DNA from: Mastigocoleus sp. MO_188.B34
GTDB taxonomy: Bacteria; Cyanobacteriota; Cyanobacteriia; Cyanobacteriales; Nostocaceae
Length of the DNA: 46,415 nt
Direction of reading: 5' to 3'
Assembly: GCF_030065675.1 (NCBI RefSeq)
Contig: NZ_JASJDK010000025.1
Coordinates: 1-46,415, forward strand
The position numbers and the translations under genes were made by a program. Positions 10,823 to 20,245 of this stretch are shown here, piece after piece. How positions within the stretch are numbered: the stretch's first letter is position 1; the number at the start of each line of letters is the position of its first letter. The notes beneath the pieces were generated by a model. That model searched no databases, was not told the DNA's origin, and was given only the letters and a program-made list of their open reading frames with translations.

Positions 10823-11575
10823 TAAATAAAGTGGCATAACGGTGCAAATTGATTTTCTACACATATGCTCATTTTCCTTTAAATATCTTTTTGTGGGTTA
10901 TTTGAAATATATATATAATAAGGAACATGATATATAGTGTAGTGTTTGCCCAGGTTTTGAAAGCGAAAGATAAGTATTGAGAGGTCGTGGGGGATTGACT
11001 ACTTGTTATAAAAACTCATATATATATTTTTTATGTTTTATTTTTTAATGATAAATCTTTCTTTTTTTAGTATAAGAAATATCAAATGTATAATTTATGA
11101 AAATTTTTCATATGGATTTATAAAAAATGAATACTCGATTTGAAGTTATTAAATAGAAATATCAAACTAAATAGTTATAGTTATTTGATTCTAAGTATAA
11201 AATGAGCGTTCTTTTAATTCAAAATCAAGAGATAATTTTTATACTATGTTTGCATGGAATGACTTATGAAAATAAATGATATATTTCAATAAAATTAGAT
11301 TCTATACTTAGTTTTGTTTGTGATAATAATTACTAGGAATTATATCTTCAGAATTTTCCAAAAATAAACGAAAAATATAGTATAAAATTACATTGAAAAT
11401 ACTATTTAATCAATGATATGAACTCACATTTGAGGCATAAACAAAAGAGAAGGCAGGCTTTTAGACATATATTTGTAATGCAAAATACAAATTTTAACAA
11501 CATAGATGAATTTCTTCATTAATCCTGACAATTTTGTACTCAAAATCATATGGCAAATAATATTGATAAATAATT
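10823..11575. other. AT-rich intergenic region
   Basis: About 750 bases with no convincing ORF, hairpin or repeat apart from AT dinucleotide runs near 10904-10920 and 11021-11030. The promoter of the downstream lipid kinase must lie here, but no clear -10/-35 pair stands out. Confidence 0.5.
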
Positions 11576-12466
11576 ATGGGTAAGTCTAAGCGTCAGCGAG
11601 CATTATTATTAGCTATCAGTACACCCCGTCAAAGTCGCAAGCGTTTATCAGAAGCAATAGGCTATTTACAGCGTTCTGGTTTAGAAGTAATTGCGGAATA
11701 TCCAGAACAACCCCAAGATATTTCTGAACTAATTCAAACCAATCAAGATGAAGTAGATTTGGTTATTATTGCTGGTGGAGATGGGACTCTGAATGCAGGT
11801 GTAGATGCTTTAATTGAAACTAAATTACCTTTAGGTGTATTACCTTTTGGTAGTAGTAATGATTTAGCAAAAACTCTAGGTATCCCTAAAAATTTAAATC
11901 AAGCATGTAAAATAATCATCGAAGGTGATATTAGACATATTGATTTGGGATGTGTGAATGGTAAACACTTCTTTAATTTTGCAAGTTTGGGTTTGAGTGT
12001 AGATATTACTCAAAAATTAACTAAGAATGCTAAACTCCCCTTGGGAATATTCAGTTATTTTGGTGCAGTCATCCAAGCTATATTGAAATCTCGTCCTTTA
12101 TCAGTCAAAATTTCTCCCAATAAACCTGTAATACAAACTGTTCAAATAGTTGTGGGAAATGGTCTATATTATGGCGGTAGTAAAGCAGCAGTTGAAAATG
12201 CTAGAATTGATGACCAGCAGTTAGATTTTTATTTATTAGAGATAGAACACTGGTGGGAAATCTTTTCTCTTTTACCGGTTATGCGGAGTGGAAATTTTGT
12301 TGACTGTCCGCAGATTAGAAGCCTACAAACTCGACAAATTAGAGTAGATACAGGAAAACCTTGTCCAATAAATACCGATGGTGAAATAACTATTTATACA
12401 CCTGCTACTTTTCGCGTGATTCCCAAAGCTCTACCTGTGTTAGTACCCGCGAAAGTGAAAAGGTGA
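11576..12466 (+). CDS. Diacylglycerol kinase-like lipid kinase (YegS/DagK family)
   Basis: 296-aa soluble kinase of the DAGK catalytic family. The nucleotide-binding motif GGDGTLN lies at about residues 63-69. The following LPFGSSNDLAKTLGIP (about 88-103) corresponds to the family's LPxGTxNDxA loop, and the C-terminal beta domain carries the usual DG near NTDGEIT. Members phosphorylate diacylglycerol, sphingoid bases or other membrane lipids with ATP; the substrate here is not predictable. Length is normal for the family. No ribosome site is evident before the ATG. It stands alone, with a MITE-like element starting 9 bases after the stop codon. Confidence 0.85.
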   Translation: MGKSKRQRALLLAISTPRQSRKRLSEAIGYLQRSGLEVIAEYPEQPQDISELIQTNQDEVDLVIIAGGDGTLNAGVDALIETKLPLGVLPFGSSNDLAKTLGIPKNLNQACKIIIEGDIRHIDLGCVNGKHFFNFASLGLSVDITQKLTKNAKLPLGIFSYFGAVIQAILKSRPLSVKISPNKPVIQTVQIVVGNGLYYGGSKAAVENARIDDQQLDFYLLEIEHWWEIFSLLPVMRSGNFVDCPQIRSLQTRQIRVDTGKPCPINTDGEITIYTPATFRVIPKALPVLVPAKVKR

Positions 12467-12474
12467 GCTAATAT

Positions 12475-12738
12475 AGACCTCTTGCATAATTGTTTTGTGG
12501 ATATGATGGAAGATTTTCAAATGTGCACAAAGTAAGTTAACTTCTATGCAAATTGTGTATGATTTGATTTTGATATATACAGGGTAATTACTTAGAGTGA
12601 CAGGCTGCATATTTATTAAAGAATAAGCAGTTACACGTCTATACAAAGAAAAATATTTGAATATAATTGATTTTTTCGAGCTACAATAACAATTCCAATG
12701 CTCATAATTATTCCATAAATTATTTTTGCAAGAGGTCT
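12475..12738. mobile_element. MITE-like element with 12-bp terminal inverted repeats
   Basis: Perfect inverted repeats AGACCTCTTGCA (12475-12486) and TGCAAGAGGTCT (12727-12738) bound 264 bases with no transposase ORF. The trinucleotide TAT touches both outer ends and may be a target duplication. The structure fits a non-autonomous miniature element mobilised in trans. It begins only 9 bases after the lipid-kinase stop codon. Confidence 0.65.
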
Positions 12739-13356
12739 TATTAGATAGTTAACAATACACAAAGTATTATCCAGCAATAGTTTCAGTGATAAATTGCCTC
12801 AATTTTTTTGTGAGATTTCCCAGAATAATTTCTTTGGGAAAATTGGTAGAGAAATATTTTTACGACCAATAATATCTACCAACTTTTTTATTTAAATTTA
12901 CTTTAAAAAAGTGTGATATTTATTTTTTTTATACAAAGTACGTATACAGTTACAGTAAAATTTTTAACTCGCGATTATAATTTAAGTTTTGAATATTTTC
13001 ATGACAATCAAGTGTAATTACTGATTTATTCATCTCTAAATTTCTATTAATATCTAAGCTATAAACACATACTATTCCCAATTGTTGATGAACATTAATA
13101 TTTTATAACTTGATAAACTTTGTCTTTGTTGTCAGAAGGTTTTCCTATGATTTAGACTTTTAATAACAGGACTATTGAAAAATAAATCTCTACAAAAGTT
13201 TTCTGTTTGCCAATTAGATCGAGTTATAACATTTTCAAGTGTTTATCTTAGTAGCTAGTAGCAGTTATTTGGGTGGAAAAAATATTAGCTAGTATAACTA
13301 AGTATTAATTGGGATTGCATTACCTTCATTGAAAATATCTGAGGGAAATAAATACA
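12739..13356. other. Intergenic region
   Basis: No gene is supported. A 7-bp hairpin TTTCCCA/TGGGAAA (12816-12822, 12835-12841) is visible. GAGGG at 13341-13345 is the ribosome site of the next gene. Confidence 0.5.
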
Positions 13357-13635
13357 GTGAATAAAATAGCGTTATTTTTCAGTATCAGTTATGTTTTGAT
13401 AACTTTCTACTTTTTACAAAATTGGTTGAGGTTTTCACGGCGAAACCCCACCTCCAGCCCAGCAGATAAATTTTTATCATTTGTAATGCTGGTAATTACT
13501 ACTATTTTATGGCCTTTAATTGTTCCTGTGTCTTGCATGGAGATTATTCAGGCTCGCAGACTAGAAGTAGGAACTGTATTCCCCATATTATTTACAGTTT
13601 TACTCATCAGTATATCTTTCTACTTTAGTTATTAA
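13357..13635 (+). CDS. Small two- or three-helix membrane protein of unknown function
   Basis: 92-aa hydrophobic protein starting at GTG 13357, with ribosome site GAGGG 11 bases upstream. Hydrophobic helices span about residues 3-22, 39-60 and 72-91, separated by a short basic loop (RFSRRNP) and a loop with EIIQARR. I do not recognise a named family, but size and composition fit the small conserved membrane proteins of filamentous cyanobacteria. No operon partner: the next gene is convergent. Confidence 0.6.
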   Translation: MNKIALFFSISYVLITFYFLQNWLRFSRRNPTSSPADKFLSFVMLVITTILWPLIVPVSCMEIIQARRLEVGTVFPILFTVLLISISFYFSY

Positions 13636-14000
13636 ATATTGAAAAAATATTAAATGCTTTTTTGATCAATATCGCTTCTACTGATTCTTTGATGGCACAC
13701 TTTATTTGATAGCCTGTATTGTTCCAAGTCTTTTCCTTGAAAACTGGATACATCATTTCGAACATCATGGCATTAATGTTTTGATATATATTCGGCTTTG
13801 TCTATAGGCTTTGACTATCTGAGTGGGTTTATGATTTTTGTAGGTTTATGATTTTTGTAAATGTGTTCGCTGGTAAAGGTGGTAGAGCACAGTGGGGTTA
13901 TTTTGTTTTCAGTCGTTGTAGTGTTAAATATACTATGTTGAAAATATAGATATGTTTTTCTTCAGGCGTAACAAATTTAATTCTATATTTTCAATATAAT
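13636..14000. other. Intergenic region with tandem duplication and inverted repeat
   Basis: A perfect 17-bp unit (GGTTTATGATTTTTGTA) is repeated twice in tandem at 13826-13859. A 13-bp perfect inverted repeat, TTGAAAATATAGA (13938-13950) and TCTATATTTTCAA (13982-13994), ends just after the tyrA stop codon and could end that transcript, although it lacks a U tract. No gene seen. Confidence 0.6.
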
Positions 14001-14852
14001 CTATTCAGTAAATGCAGGTCTTGCTTTTTGAGTTAGCTGTAATTGTTGTTGTAGACTTTCCCAATTTTCTCGTTCAATTAAGTCAATCAAACAATCCAAA
14101 TTATGACGATATTCTTGGAGCGAAGTCAATAATTCTTGGCGATTATATTTTGCCATCATTACTCCTAGTTCAGGATTTCCACCACCCACTCGACTGGTAT
14201 CGCGAAATCCTGAACTAGCTAGTTTTTGAGCTAATTCTACTACTGTATTATCATTTTCGTTTATACAAGCATGCAACAATGAGGCGCTTACCATAACTGG
14301 TAAGTGTGAAATCCAACTGACAGCTTTATCATGTACTTCCGGGCTACAGTGATAAATATTAGCCCCTAGTTGACATGCAAGATTTTCCACAGTTTTAAGG
14401 GCATAATTTGCGGTTGTATCTACTGGTGTTAATACGTAGGGATTATCCTTAAATAATTTCCTCTTAGCTGCTGTAATTCCACTTTCTGCAGTCCCCGCCA
14501 TCGGATGTCCGCCAATAAAGTTATTCCATAGAGATGTTGCAGTTTTAACTATAGGTGTTTTAACTGAACCAACATCGGTGATAATTGTCGTTGAAGGTAG
14601 ATAAGTAATTAACTGCTTGAGTATGGGAACAATAAGTCCTAGGGGTGTACAAATAAATATCACCTCTGCAGATTTTAGGTGACTCATTTCAGTTGATGCT
14701 TCATCTACGTTTCCAAGAGTAACTGCTTGCTTGCAAGTAGATTCCTGGCGACTAACTCCAATTATATGATGTCCTTGGTCTCGCAAATCAAAACCCAAAG
14801 ATCCACCTATTAATCCCAATCCTAAAATACCTATATTCATTGATTTTGACAT
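14001..14852 (-). CDS. tyrA: Prephenate/arogenate dehydrogenase
   Basis: 283-aa NAD(P)-dependent dehydrogenase of the TyrA family, for tyrosine synthesis. The N-terminal Rossmann motif GLGLIGGSLG, the ITDVGSVK segment, the conserved GGHPMAGTAESG and SHLPVMVSASL are all present, followed by the helical dimerisation domain. Length is normal for a monofunctional enzyme without ACT domain. Cyanobacteria generally use arogenate with NADP, so that specificity is expected but cannot be read from the sequence. I chose ATG 14852, which has GAGA 7 bases upstream; a TTG four codons earlier is less likely. DAHP synthase, the entry enzyme of the same pathway, lies about 4 kb away. Confidence 0.9.
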   Translation of the reverse strand: MSKSMNIGILGLGLIGGSLGFDLRDQGHHIIGVSRQESTCKQAVTLGNVDEASTEMSHLKSAEVIFICTPLGLIVPILKQLITYLPSTTIITDVGSVKTPIVKTATSLWNNFIGGHPMAGTAESGITAAKRKLFKDNPYVLTPVDTTANYALKTVENLACQLGANIYHCSPEVHDKAVSWISHLPVMVSASLLHACINENDNTVVELAQKLASSGFRDTSRVGGGNPELGVMMAKYNRQELLTSLQEYRHNLDCLIDLIERENWESLQQQLQLTQKARPAFTE

Positions 14853-15159
14853 TTTTATTCTCAATATTTTGTTCTTACTTTACTGATGCACATTCTTTGG
14901 TAGTTATAAATACTTAGAGTATTGGATTTCCCCAGGGCATTTTTCAAACTACTCATTTACACTATTAGCTGATTCTAAAATTCCCCAGTCCCCCTGTTTT
15001 TCTTTTTTGTTAGAGAAATAAACTGACTCACAATCTCACTAAAAAAGATTTATTCCTATTATTCCTAATAAGGAATGTGAATTAGGGGTTCTTCATTTGT
15101 TTCGCTCACAACTAGCAATTCGAGTAATTATTTGGGTTGGCGTCCTAGAGGTAATCTTA

Positions 15160-16749
15160 ATGACGGTAGAAGAATTACTAAAAAAATATGCTTTGGGAGC
15201 AAGAGATTTTAGTGCTCTTGACTTGTCAGAAGCTAATTTAATTGGCGTCAAGTTAACTGACATCAATCTAAGTCATAGTAACTTGAGTCTAATTAACTTC
15301 AGTGGTGCAAACTTAATATCTAGCAATTTAAGTTATGCCAAATTGAATGTGGCAAGATTGCGGGGTGCTTACTTAAGTAATGCCAACCTAAATAATGCGA
15401 GCCTCAATGTTGCTAATTTGATTAGGGCAGATTTAAGCAGCGCTCAATTACAAAAAGCAACCTTAATTCGGGCTGAGTTAATTCGGGCAAATCTTAGCAA
15501 TGCTAATTTGTGGAAAGCAAATTTAAGTGGTTCAGATTTGCGAGAAGCAACGCTACGACAAGTTAATTTTAATCGTGCAAACTTACACCAGGTTACTTTA
15601 AAAGATGCTTCATTGACAGGAGCTAATTTAGAACAAGCTAATTTGAATAACTCCGATTTGGCTCGCTCTAACATGAGCGGCAGTAATTTTCGAGATGCGC
15701 AGTTAAAGCAGGCAAACCTCAGTCGTAGTAATCTTAGCGGAGCAAACTTAAGTGGTGCAAATCTTCGTTGGGCTGACTTGAGCGGAGCAAATCTTCGTTG
15801 GGCTGATTTGAGCGGTGCTAAACTCAGTGGGGCTAAGTTAGTTGGAGCAGATTTAAGTAATAGTAATCTAACAAATGTAAGTCTGGTTCAAGCCGATTTA
15901 ACAAATTCAAAGTTAATTAAAACTGAATGGGTCGGTGCGGATCTCACCGGAGCAACATTAACAGGTTCTCGACTTTATGGAACTTCTAGATTTGGCTTAA
16001 AAACAAATGACATTATTTGTGAGTGGGTAGATCTCAGTCCCAATGGCGATCGCTCTGTCATTCACAAATTTAACCCTGAAGAATCGAAATGCTTTTTTAA
16101 TAAGACTTCCCCGACAGTTAAGATTATTGTTGATAAAGCATTAGATTATGAGGCTCATCTCGTGCTCGCTGGTGCTTATTATCAAATTGCTCGTTATTTT
16201 CGCCACTTTACCGATGGTGCAGAAAAACATTTAGAGGAACCCCCAAGTATAGAAATTGGAAGTCGCCGTACAGTTATTACTTTTAGGATTAATCGCGATG
16301 AATTTTTGTTGGCTGCTGCTTATATCGCAATTATTCCTTTTAAAGATGCTGAATATACCCAAAAAAGTATTTGCATGGCTGTAGATGCAATTACCAGTGA
16401 AGATGTTGCTTATTTTTGTTTTTCTAATCCTACTATTGTTCAAAAATTAAAGACACTCATAGAACAAGTTGTTCTTGATATTAGTTCTTTAAAAAAAATG
16501 AAAAATTCTTTACAACATTCAGGGAAGAAGAAGTTTTTCCAGGCATCTACACAAATTATTATGACTAACTCAAGCGCTCAGACACTGATGATATACGAAA
16601 ATCCTAATTTTGGAACAAAAATTGTTAATAACTCTGAGGCGAATACCTATCCTTATAAAGACGACTCGAATAACATACCAAAAATGACAACCCTTTCTCA
16701 GAGCATGATTATTGATTTTATTAATGGGTTTTATGAAATTGTTGTCTAG
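15160..16749 (+). CDS. Pentapeptide-repeat protein with extra C-terminal domain
   Basis: 529-aa protein. After the opening MTVEELLKKYALGARDFS, residues about 18-275 consist of some 50 A(N/D)LXX pentapeptides, which fold as a right-handed quadrilateral beta-helix. Residues about 285-529 form a separate non-repeat region without membrane helices or an enzyme motif I recognise. The start is ATG 15160, preceded by GAGG at 15148-15151; an upstream in-frame TTG at 15097 has no ribosome site. The MTVEELL opening is typical of cyanobacterial pentapeptide proteins. Two nearly identical units (ANLRWADLSG twice, at about 15755-15815) suggest recent internal duplication. Function unknown. Confidence 0.85.
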   Translation: MTVEELLKKYALGARDFSALDLSEANLIGVKLTDINLSHSNLSLINFSGANLISSNLSYAKLNVARLRGAYLSNANLNNASLNVANLIRADLSSAQLQKATLIRAELIRANLSNANLWKANLSGSDLREATLRQVNFNRANLHQVTLKDASLTGANLEQANLNNSDLARSNMSGSNFRDAQLKQANLSRSNLSGANLSGANLRWADLSGANLRWADLSGAKLSGAKLVGADLSNSNLTNVSLVQADLTNSKLIKTEWVGADLTGATLTGSRLYGTSRFGLKTNDIICEWVDLSPNGDRSVIHKFNPEESKCFFNKTSPTVKIIVDKALDYEAHLVLAGAYYQIARYFRHFTDGAEKHLEEPPSIEIGSRRTVITFRINRDEFLLAAAYIAIIPFKDAEYTQKSICMAVDAITSEDVAYFCFSNPTIVQKLKTLIEQVVLDISSLKKMKNSLQHSGKKKFFQASTQIIMTNSSAQTLMIYENPNFGTKIVNNSEANTYPYKDDSNNIPKMTTLSQSMIIDFINGFYEIVV

Positions 16750-17055
16750 TATTACATTGTTGCTACATTGATAGTACATTTAAAGTTTAGAGACATACCA
16801 AAGCCTGTAGCACCCACTTAGGAATGTGGATTCAATACAGTACAAAAGTAGGGTGCTGTTAGCATCGCGTAACGCACCATTCCAAATTTCAAAATTACAG
16901 GTTATTAATTAAATTCTCATTCCTTAGCTTGTCTTACCTCTTTATTTACAGGAATTTGAGAATAAATAAATTAGTCATAATTAATAAAAGAAACCATTAT
17001 GTTTTAATTAATCTGGCTGCATATTAATCAATAACTTAATCTAGGAGGGAAGAAA
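16750..17055. repeat. Intergenic region with interspersed palindromic repeat
   Basis: About 16806-16885 holds the GC-richer unit GTAGGGTGCTGTTAGC...GTAACGCACC, with imperfect dyad symmetry. It resembles the GGTGCGTTA/TAACGCACC repeats scattered through cyanobacterial genomes. The rest contains only the ribosome site AGGAGG (17043-17048) of the next gene. Confidence 0.6.
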
Positions 17056-17646
17056 GTGAGGGACGCTTTTAACAAAATGATGGGGAAGACTCGCTATGTA
17101 GTCTCCCGTCTGATGTTACATTTATCTGGTTCGGATGTTGCACCAATTTTAGGTGTATTAAATAGTAATGCCCGCACAGCTGTTAATGCTGATGGGGAAA
17201 TTACAGTTTTAGGGGAAGTGTTAGTAGAAATTTGTCAAACTCTACTACAGTATGACGAATACTGGCTTTCCGCTAGTAACGAAGGTGAGTTTTTCTGGAA
17301 TGAAGGTGAAGCTGGTGATTACGTAAACGAATTATTTACCGATTCAGCCGAACGTTACTTGAGCGAGCCTGATTTTAATTCCGATGATGTGGAAGAACCT
17401 TTATCCCTTCCAGCTACACGCAATGTAGTTGTGATGATTACGGTTGCATATGAAGGAGAGGAACCGGATTTAGAAACAGACCTTTCTAATATCGAAGCGC
17501 TTAAATATGGTCTCAAGGCTTTAATAAATTTAAATTACAAAGAAAAATATCGGGCGATTCAAGTACATTTTTCACCTGCGCGTTTGGGTGATGAGCTTAC
17601 CAACGATCAGCTTTTACAGTATTATCCCGAACTCATTCCTTTGTAA
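17056..17646 (+). CDS. DUF1517-like cyanobacterial protein
   Basis: 196-aa soluble acidic protein. I associate it with the DUF1517 family from the opening with KMMGKTRYVVSRLMLHL, the central DEYWLSASNEGEFFWNEGEA and the C-terminal NVVVMITVAYEGEEPDLETD strand followed by a helix and an ALINL segment. No catalytic motif or membrane segment is visible. The start is GTG 17056 with a perfect AGGAGG ribosome site 7 bases upstream, suggesting strong translation. A GC-rich hairpin ends the gene. Function not known; family call is from memory of the pattern. Confidence 0.65.
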   Translation: MRDAFNKMMGKTRYVVSRLMLHLSGSDVAPILGVLNSNARTAVNADGEITVLGEVLVEICQTLLQYDEYWLSASNEGEFFWNEGEAGDYVNELFTDSAERYLSEPDFNSDDVEEPLSLPATRNVVVMITVAYEGEEPDLETDLSNIEALKYGLKALINLNYKEKYRAIQVHFSPARLGDELTNDQLLQYYPELIPL

Positions 17647-17714
17647 TAAACATAAGTTGACATACTCCCCACATCAATCAATTAGGTACACTAAGTTAAA
17701 AAATACCAGTATTC

Positions 17715-17742
17715 AGGGCGCGCTGACGTGCGCCCTTTTAAA
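17715..17742 (+). terminator. Intrinsic terminator after the DUF1517-like gene
   Basis: AGGGCGC (17715-17721) pairs with GCGCCCT (17730-17736) around an 8-base loop and is followed by TTTAAAA. It is GC-rich in an AT-rich context, about 70 bases after the stop codon. Confidence 0.6.
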
Positions 17743-17811
17743 ACCCTTCAATATCACTTACCTATCGTCCTGTTCTGGCAATTGTTAAGATTTGATATAG
17801 CACAATGTGAA

Positions 17812-18687
17812 ATGCTCATGAAAATATTACGTAAACTTACAGCCGTTTTATTATCCTTAAGTTTGTGTTTAACAACTGTTGCTTGTGGTGGAGGTGTAGA
17901 AAATAGTTCTAGCTCAAACCGAAATGTTACTCAAACTAGAACTACTAACACCACTAAAATTAGTGATGGTCAGTATCCAGTACAGCAAGGTTCTTACAAC
18001 GATGCTGACGGCAGTTATACCTTATTCTTACTCAACAGCAATCCTCCAACTTATACAACCGATAGATTACAAATGGCACGGTTGACTGATGAAGAAATCA
18101 AAGAAGGTAAAAGCACCTACCTAAAAGTTGAAAACGGTCAGCCGGCTCTATATTTGACACCGGATTTTAAGTTGGAATTTGTCCACAATGTTACTGAAAC
18201 AAGGGAAAATCCCCGGACAGGCGAGCAGCAAACAGTTATAGTCCGGCGTGAAAATAGCTTTTGGGCACCCTTTGCTGGTGCGATCGCAGGTCAAGCAATA
18301 GGTAGTTTGTTATTTAGACCTCAGTATTATGTACCACCAGTTTATCAACCCGGTGGTGTGTTAACTGGCTATGGTGGATATGGTAGAAGCTATGATGTTG
18401 CTGTTGATAGATATCGTGAGCGTTATAATGCTCCGCCTGCATCGGTGAGAAATCGTACTGTATTACGCTCTACTGGTAATCTCAGACGTTCTCCCAGTCG
18501 CTCAACTGCAGGTAATCGGAATCGCAATAACACTGGTACCCGTGCAACAGGTTCTGGTTTCGGTGGTAGCAATTTGAGACAATCTGGAAAGAGAAGAACA
18601 GTTAGACGCGGTTCCGGAAGCTTTGGTAGTGGTTCTCGTTCTCGCGCTCGACGCTCCTTTGGTAGCGGTAGAGGTAGAAGACGATAA
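17812..18687 (+). CDS. Lipoprotein with Gly/Arg/Ser-rich basic tail
   Basis: 291-aa exported protein. A signal peptide (MKILRKLTAVLLSLSLCLTT) ends in the lipobox TVAC with Cys at about residue 23, so lipidation and membrane anchoring are expected. The mature part has a folded region (about 50-140), a small-residue hydrophobic stretch FWAPFAGAIAGQAIGSLLF (about 145-163), and a long tail of R, S, G and N (about 210-291) ending in RGRRR. Start ATG 17812 is chosen so that the signal peptide is N-terminal; ATG 17818 is equally possible and no ribosome site decides. I do not recognise the family. The basic tail may bind polysaccharide or nucleic acid, which is a guess. Confidence 0.7.
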   Translation: MLMKILRKLTAVLLSLSLCLTTVACGGGVENSSSSNRNVTQTRTTNTTKISDGQYPVQQGSYNDADGSYTLFLLNSNPPTYTTDRLQMARLTDEEIKEGKSTYLKVENGQPALYLTPDFKLEFVHNVTETRENPRTGEQQTVIVRRENSFWAPFAGAIAGQAIGSLLFRPQYYVPPVYQPGGVLTGYGGYGRSYDVAVDRYRERYNAPPASVRNRTVLRSTGNLRRSPSRSTAGNRNRNNTGTRATGSGFGGSNLRQSGKRRTVRRGSGSFGSGSRSRARRSFGSGRGRRR

Positions 18688-18690
18688 ATA

Positions 18691-18860
18691 TTTGAGTAAT
18701 GAGTAATGTTAGCGTTCACCGCAGGTGCATCTTGGACGCGCTTACAGCGAACAGCGGGGCGCGACCTAGCGTAAGCGTACTGTAAGTATTGCGCACAGTA
18801 ACAAGTAATAAGTAATGAGTAATGAGTAATAAGTAACTCAACTTGTTACTCATTACTTAA
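18691..18860. repeat. STRR heptamers interrupted by a GC-rich insert, with a hairpin
   Basis: AGTAATG-type heptamers occur at 18694-18709 and 18797-18834. Between them (about 18711-18795) lies a GC-rich segment with several GCGTAAGCG/CGCTTAC-like arms, unlike the surrounding DNA. AAGTAATGAGTAA (18810-18822) pairs with TTACTCATTACTT (18846-18858), giving a 13-bp stem between two convergent genes that may serve as a two-way terminator. Confidence 0.7.
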
Positions 18861-18867
18861 AAGTATC

Positions 18868-19923
18868 TTAGACAACAGCAGTAGTTTTTTCCCAACGTCC
18901 AACAGCTTTACCAATTACTGCTAATTCTTGCATTAATTGCTCAAAACCCTCAGGTGTTAAGGATTGAGGACCATCTGATAAAGCTTTCTTCGGATTGGGG
19001 TGAACTTCAATCATTAAAGAGTCACACCCTGCAGCGATCGCAGCCATTGACATTGAAGGTACGTAATTCGCCCAACCAGTACCATGACTGGGGTCGATAG
19101 CGATCGGTAAATGAGTCAAATCCCGCAAAACAGGAATTGCAGACAAATCTAAGGTATTACGGGTATATTGACGGTCAAAAGTCCTAATACCTCGTTCACA
19201 CAAAATTACATTGGGGTTACCCGCAGCTAAAATATACTCAGCAGCCATCAACCAATCTTCAATAGTTGCTGCCATCCCCCGTTTCAAGAATACCGGTTTA
19301 CTCTGGGCACCAACTTTTTTCAGTAGGGAAAAATTCTGCATATTTCTTGCCCCTACTTGGATAATATCAGCAAATTCTGCGATTGTTTCTAAATCAGCAG
19401 CATCCATCACTTCGGTAATAATGCCAAGTCCGGTCGCTTCCCTCGCCTTTGCCAATAATTCTAAAGCACTTTCACCATGACCTTGGAAAGAATATGGAGA
19501 GGTTCGGGGTTTATATGCTCCACCGCGTAAAAATTTCGCTCCACTTGCTTTTACACGCTGTGCTGTCTCAATAATCATTTCCTCATTTTCTACCGAGCAT
19601 GGTCCCGCAATCACCACTAAGGGATGATGCTCGCCAAATACTATAGTTCCAGCAGGAGTATTAACTTTAACTTCAGAAGCTTCTCCGTGACGGAATTGGC
19701 GACTTGCTCGTTTGTAGGGTTTTTCTACTCGCAAAACTTGCTCAATCCAAGGACTCACTTCTTGAACTTGCAAGGGGTCTAAGCCAGCGGTTTCTCCCAC
19801 CAAGCCGATAACAACTTTATGCTTACCAACTATTTTTTCTGGTGTCAGTCCCCAGTTAGTAAGTTCGTCGTTAATACGTTTAATCTCTGCTTCCGGAGAA
19901 CCAATCTTCATTACTACGATCAT
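18868..19923 (-). CDS. aroF: 3-deoxy-7-phosphoheptulonate (DAHP) synthase, type I-beta
   Basis: 351-aa enzyme joining phosphoenolpyruvate and erythrose 4-phosphate in the first step of the shikimate pathway. An N-terminal ferredoxin-like regulatory region (residues 1-about 75) precedes a TIM barrel. Catalytic signatures include [53 protein letters not shown] and IDPSHGTGW near metal ligands. The form is the Bacillus/Thermotoga-like I-beta type rather than E. coli AroFGH. Length matches TIGR01361-type enzymes. No fused chorismate mutase. Its promoter must share the gap with a MITE-like element 31 bases upstream of the start. Gene symbol by family convention. Confidence 0.93.
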   Translation of the reverse strand: MIVVMKIGSPEAEIKRINDELTNWGLTPEKIVGKHKVVIGLVGETAGLDPLQVQEVSPWIEQVLRVEKPYKRASRQFRHGEASEVKVNTPAGTIVFGEHHPLVVIAGPCSVENEEMIIETAQRVKASGAKFLRGGAYKPRTSPYSFQGHGESALELLAKAREATGLGIITEVMDAADLETIAEFADIIQVGARNMQNFSLLKKVGAQSKPVFLKRGMAATIEDWLMAAEYILAAGNPNVILCERGIRTFDRQYTRNTLDLSAIPVLRDLTHLPIAIDPSHGTGWANYVPSMSMAAIAAGCDSLMIEVHPNPKKALSDGPQSLTPEGFEQLMQELAVIGKAVGRWEKTTAVV

Positions 19924-19954
19924 TTTTAGCTGCCCTGTATCTTATGAGTGGTTA

Positions 19955-20054
19955 AGGGACTTCCAATTAAAGAAATATACCATTCTTTTGGGCGTACGTC
20001 GGTGCGCCCCTAATAGCAATCAATAGTCATATAAATTATTTTTTGGAAGTCCCT
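19955..20054. mobile_element. Short MITE-like element with 12-bp inverted repeats
   Basis: AGGGACTTCCAA (19955-19966) and TTGGAAGTCCCT (20043-20054) are perfect inverted repeats bounding 100 bases. The interior holds a GC-rich dyad (GGGCGTACG...GCGCCCC, about 19990-20010). It lies immediately upstream of the DAHP synthase start and so could affect that promoter. No target duplication is clear. Confidence 0.65.
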
Positions 20055-20245
20055 ACAGAAATTTTAGACCTCAATGCTTAGTCCCAAAATATAGCTAATG
20101 TTGAAGTTATTACTCATAAACTTCAACATTTTGCAAATAATATAGTATTTGACTCGACACCAGAAATAACTAGGAGCGTGATAGCCCCTCACTTTTCAGT
20201 AGGGGAGGAAACTCAAGTCATTTACTTCCACCAGAGCGTAAAAAA
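20055..20245. other. Intergenic remainder upstream of the MITE-like element
   Basis: CCCCT/AGGGG (20185-20205) can form a small hairpin, but without a U tract on either strand. No gene seen. Confidence 0.4.

Noticed and set aside
12440-12646. 68-codon minus-strand frame
   Set aside because: Overlaps the lipid kinase end and the MITE-like element and shows no coding features.
15444-15674. Minus-strand frame inside the pentapeptide gene
   Set aside because: Periodic codons of the pentapeptide repeat leave the other strand open; no independent support.
17588-17788. 66-codon plus-strand frame
   Set aside because: Overlaps the end of the DUF1517-like gene in another phase and crosses its terminator.
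18423-18719. 98-codon minus-strand frame rich in Leu, Pro and Arg
   Set aside because: Mirror of the Gly/Arg/Ser-rich lipoprotein tail; composition is an artefact of the opposite strand.
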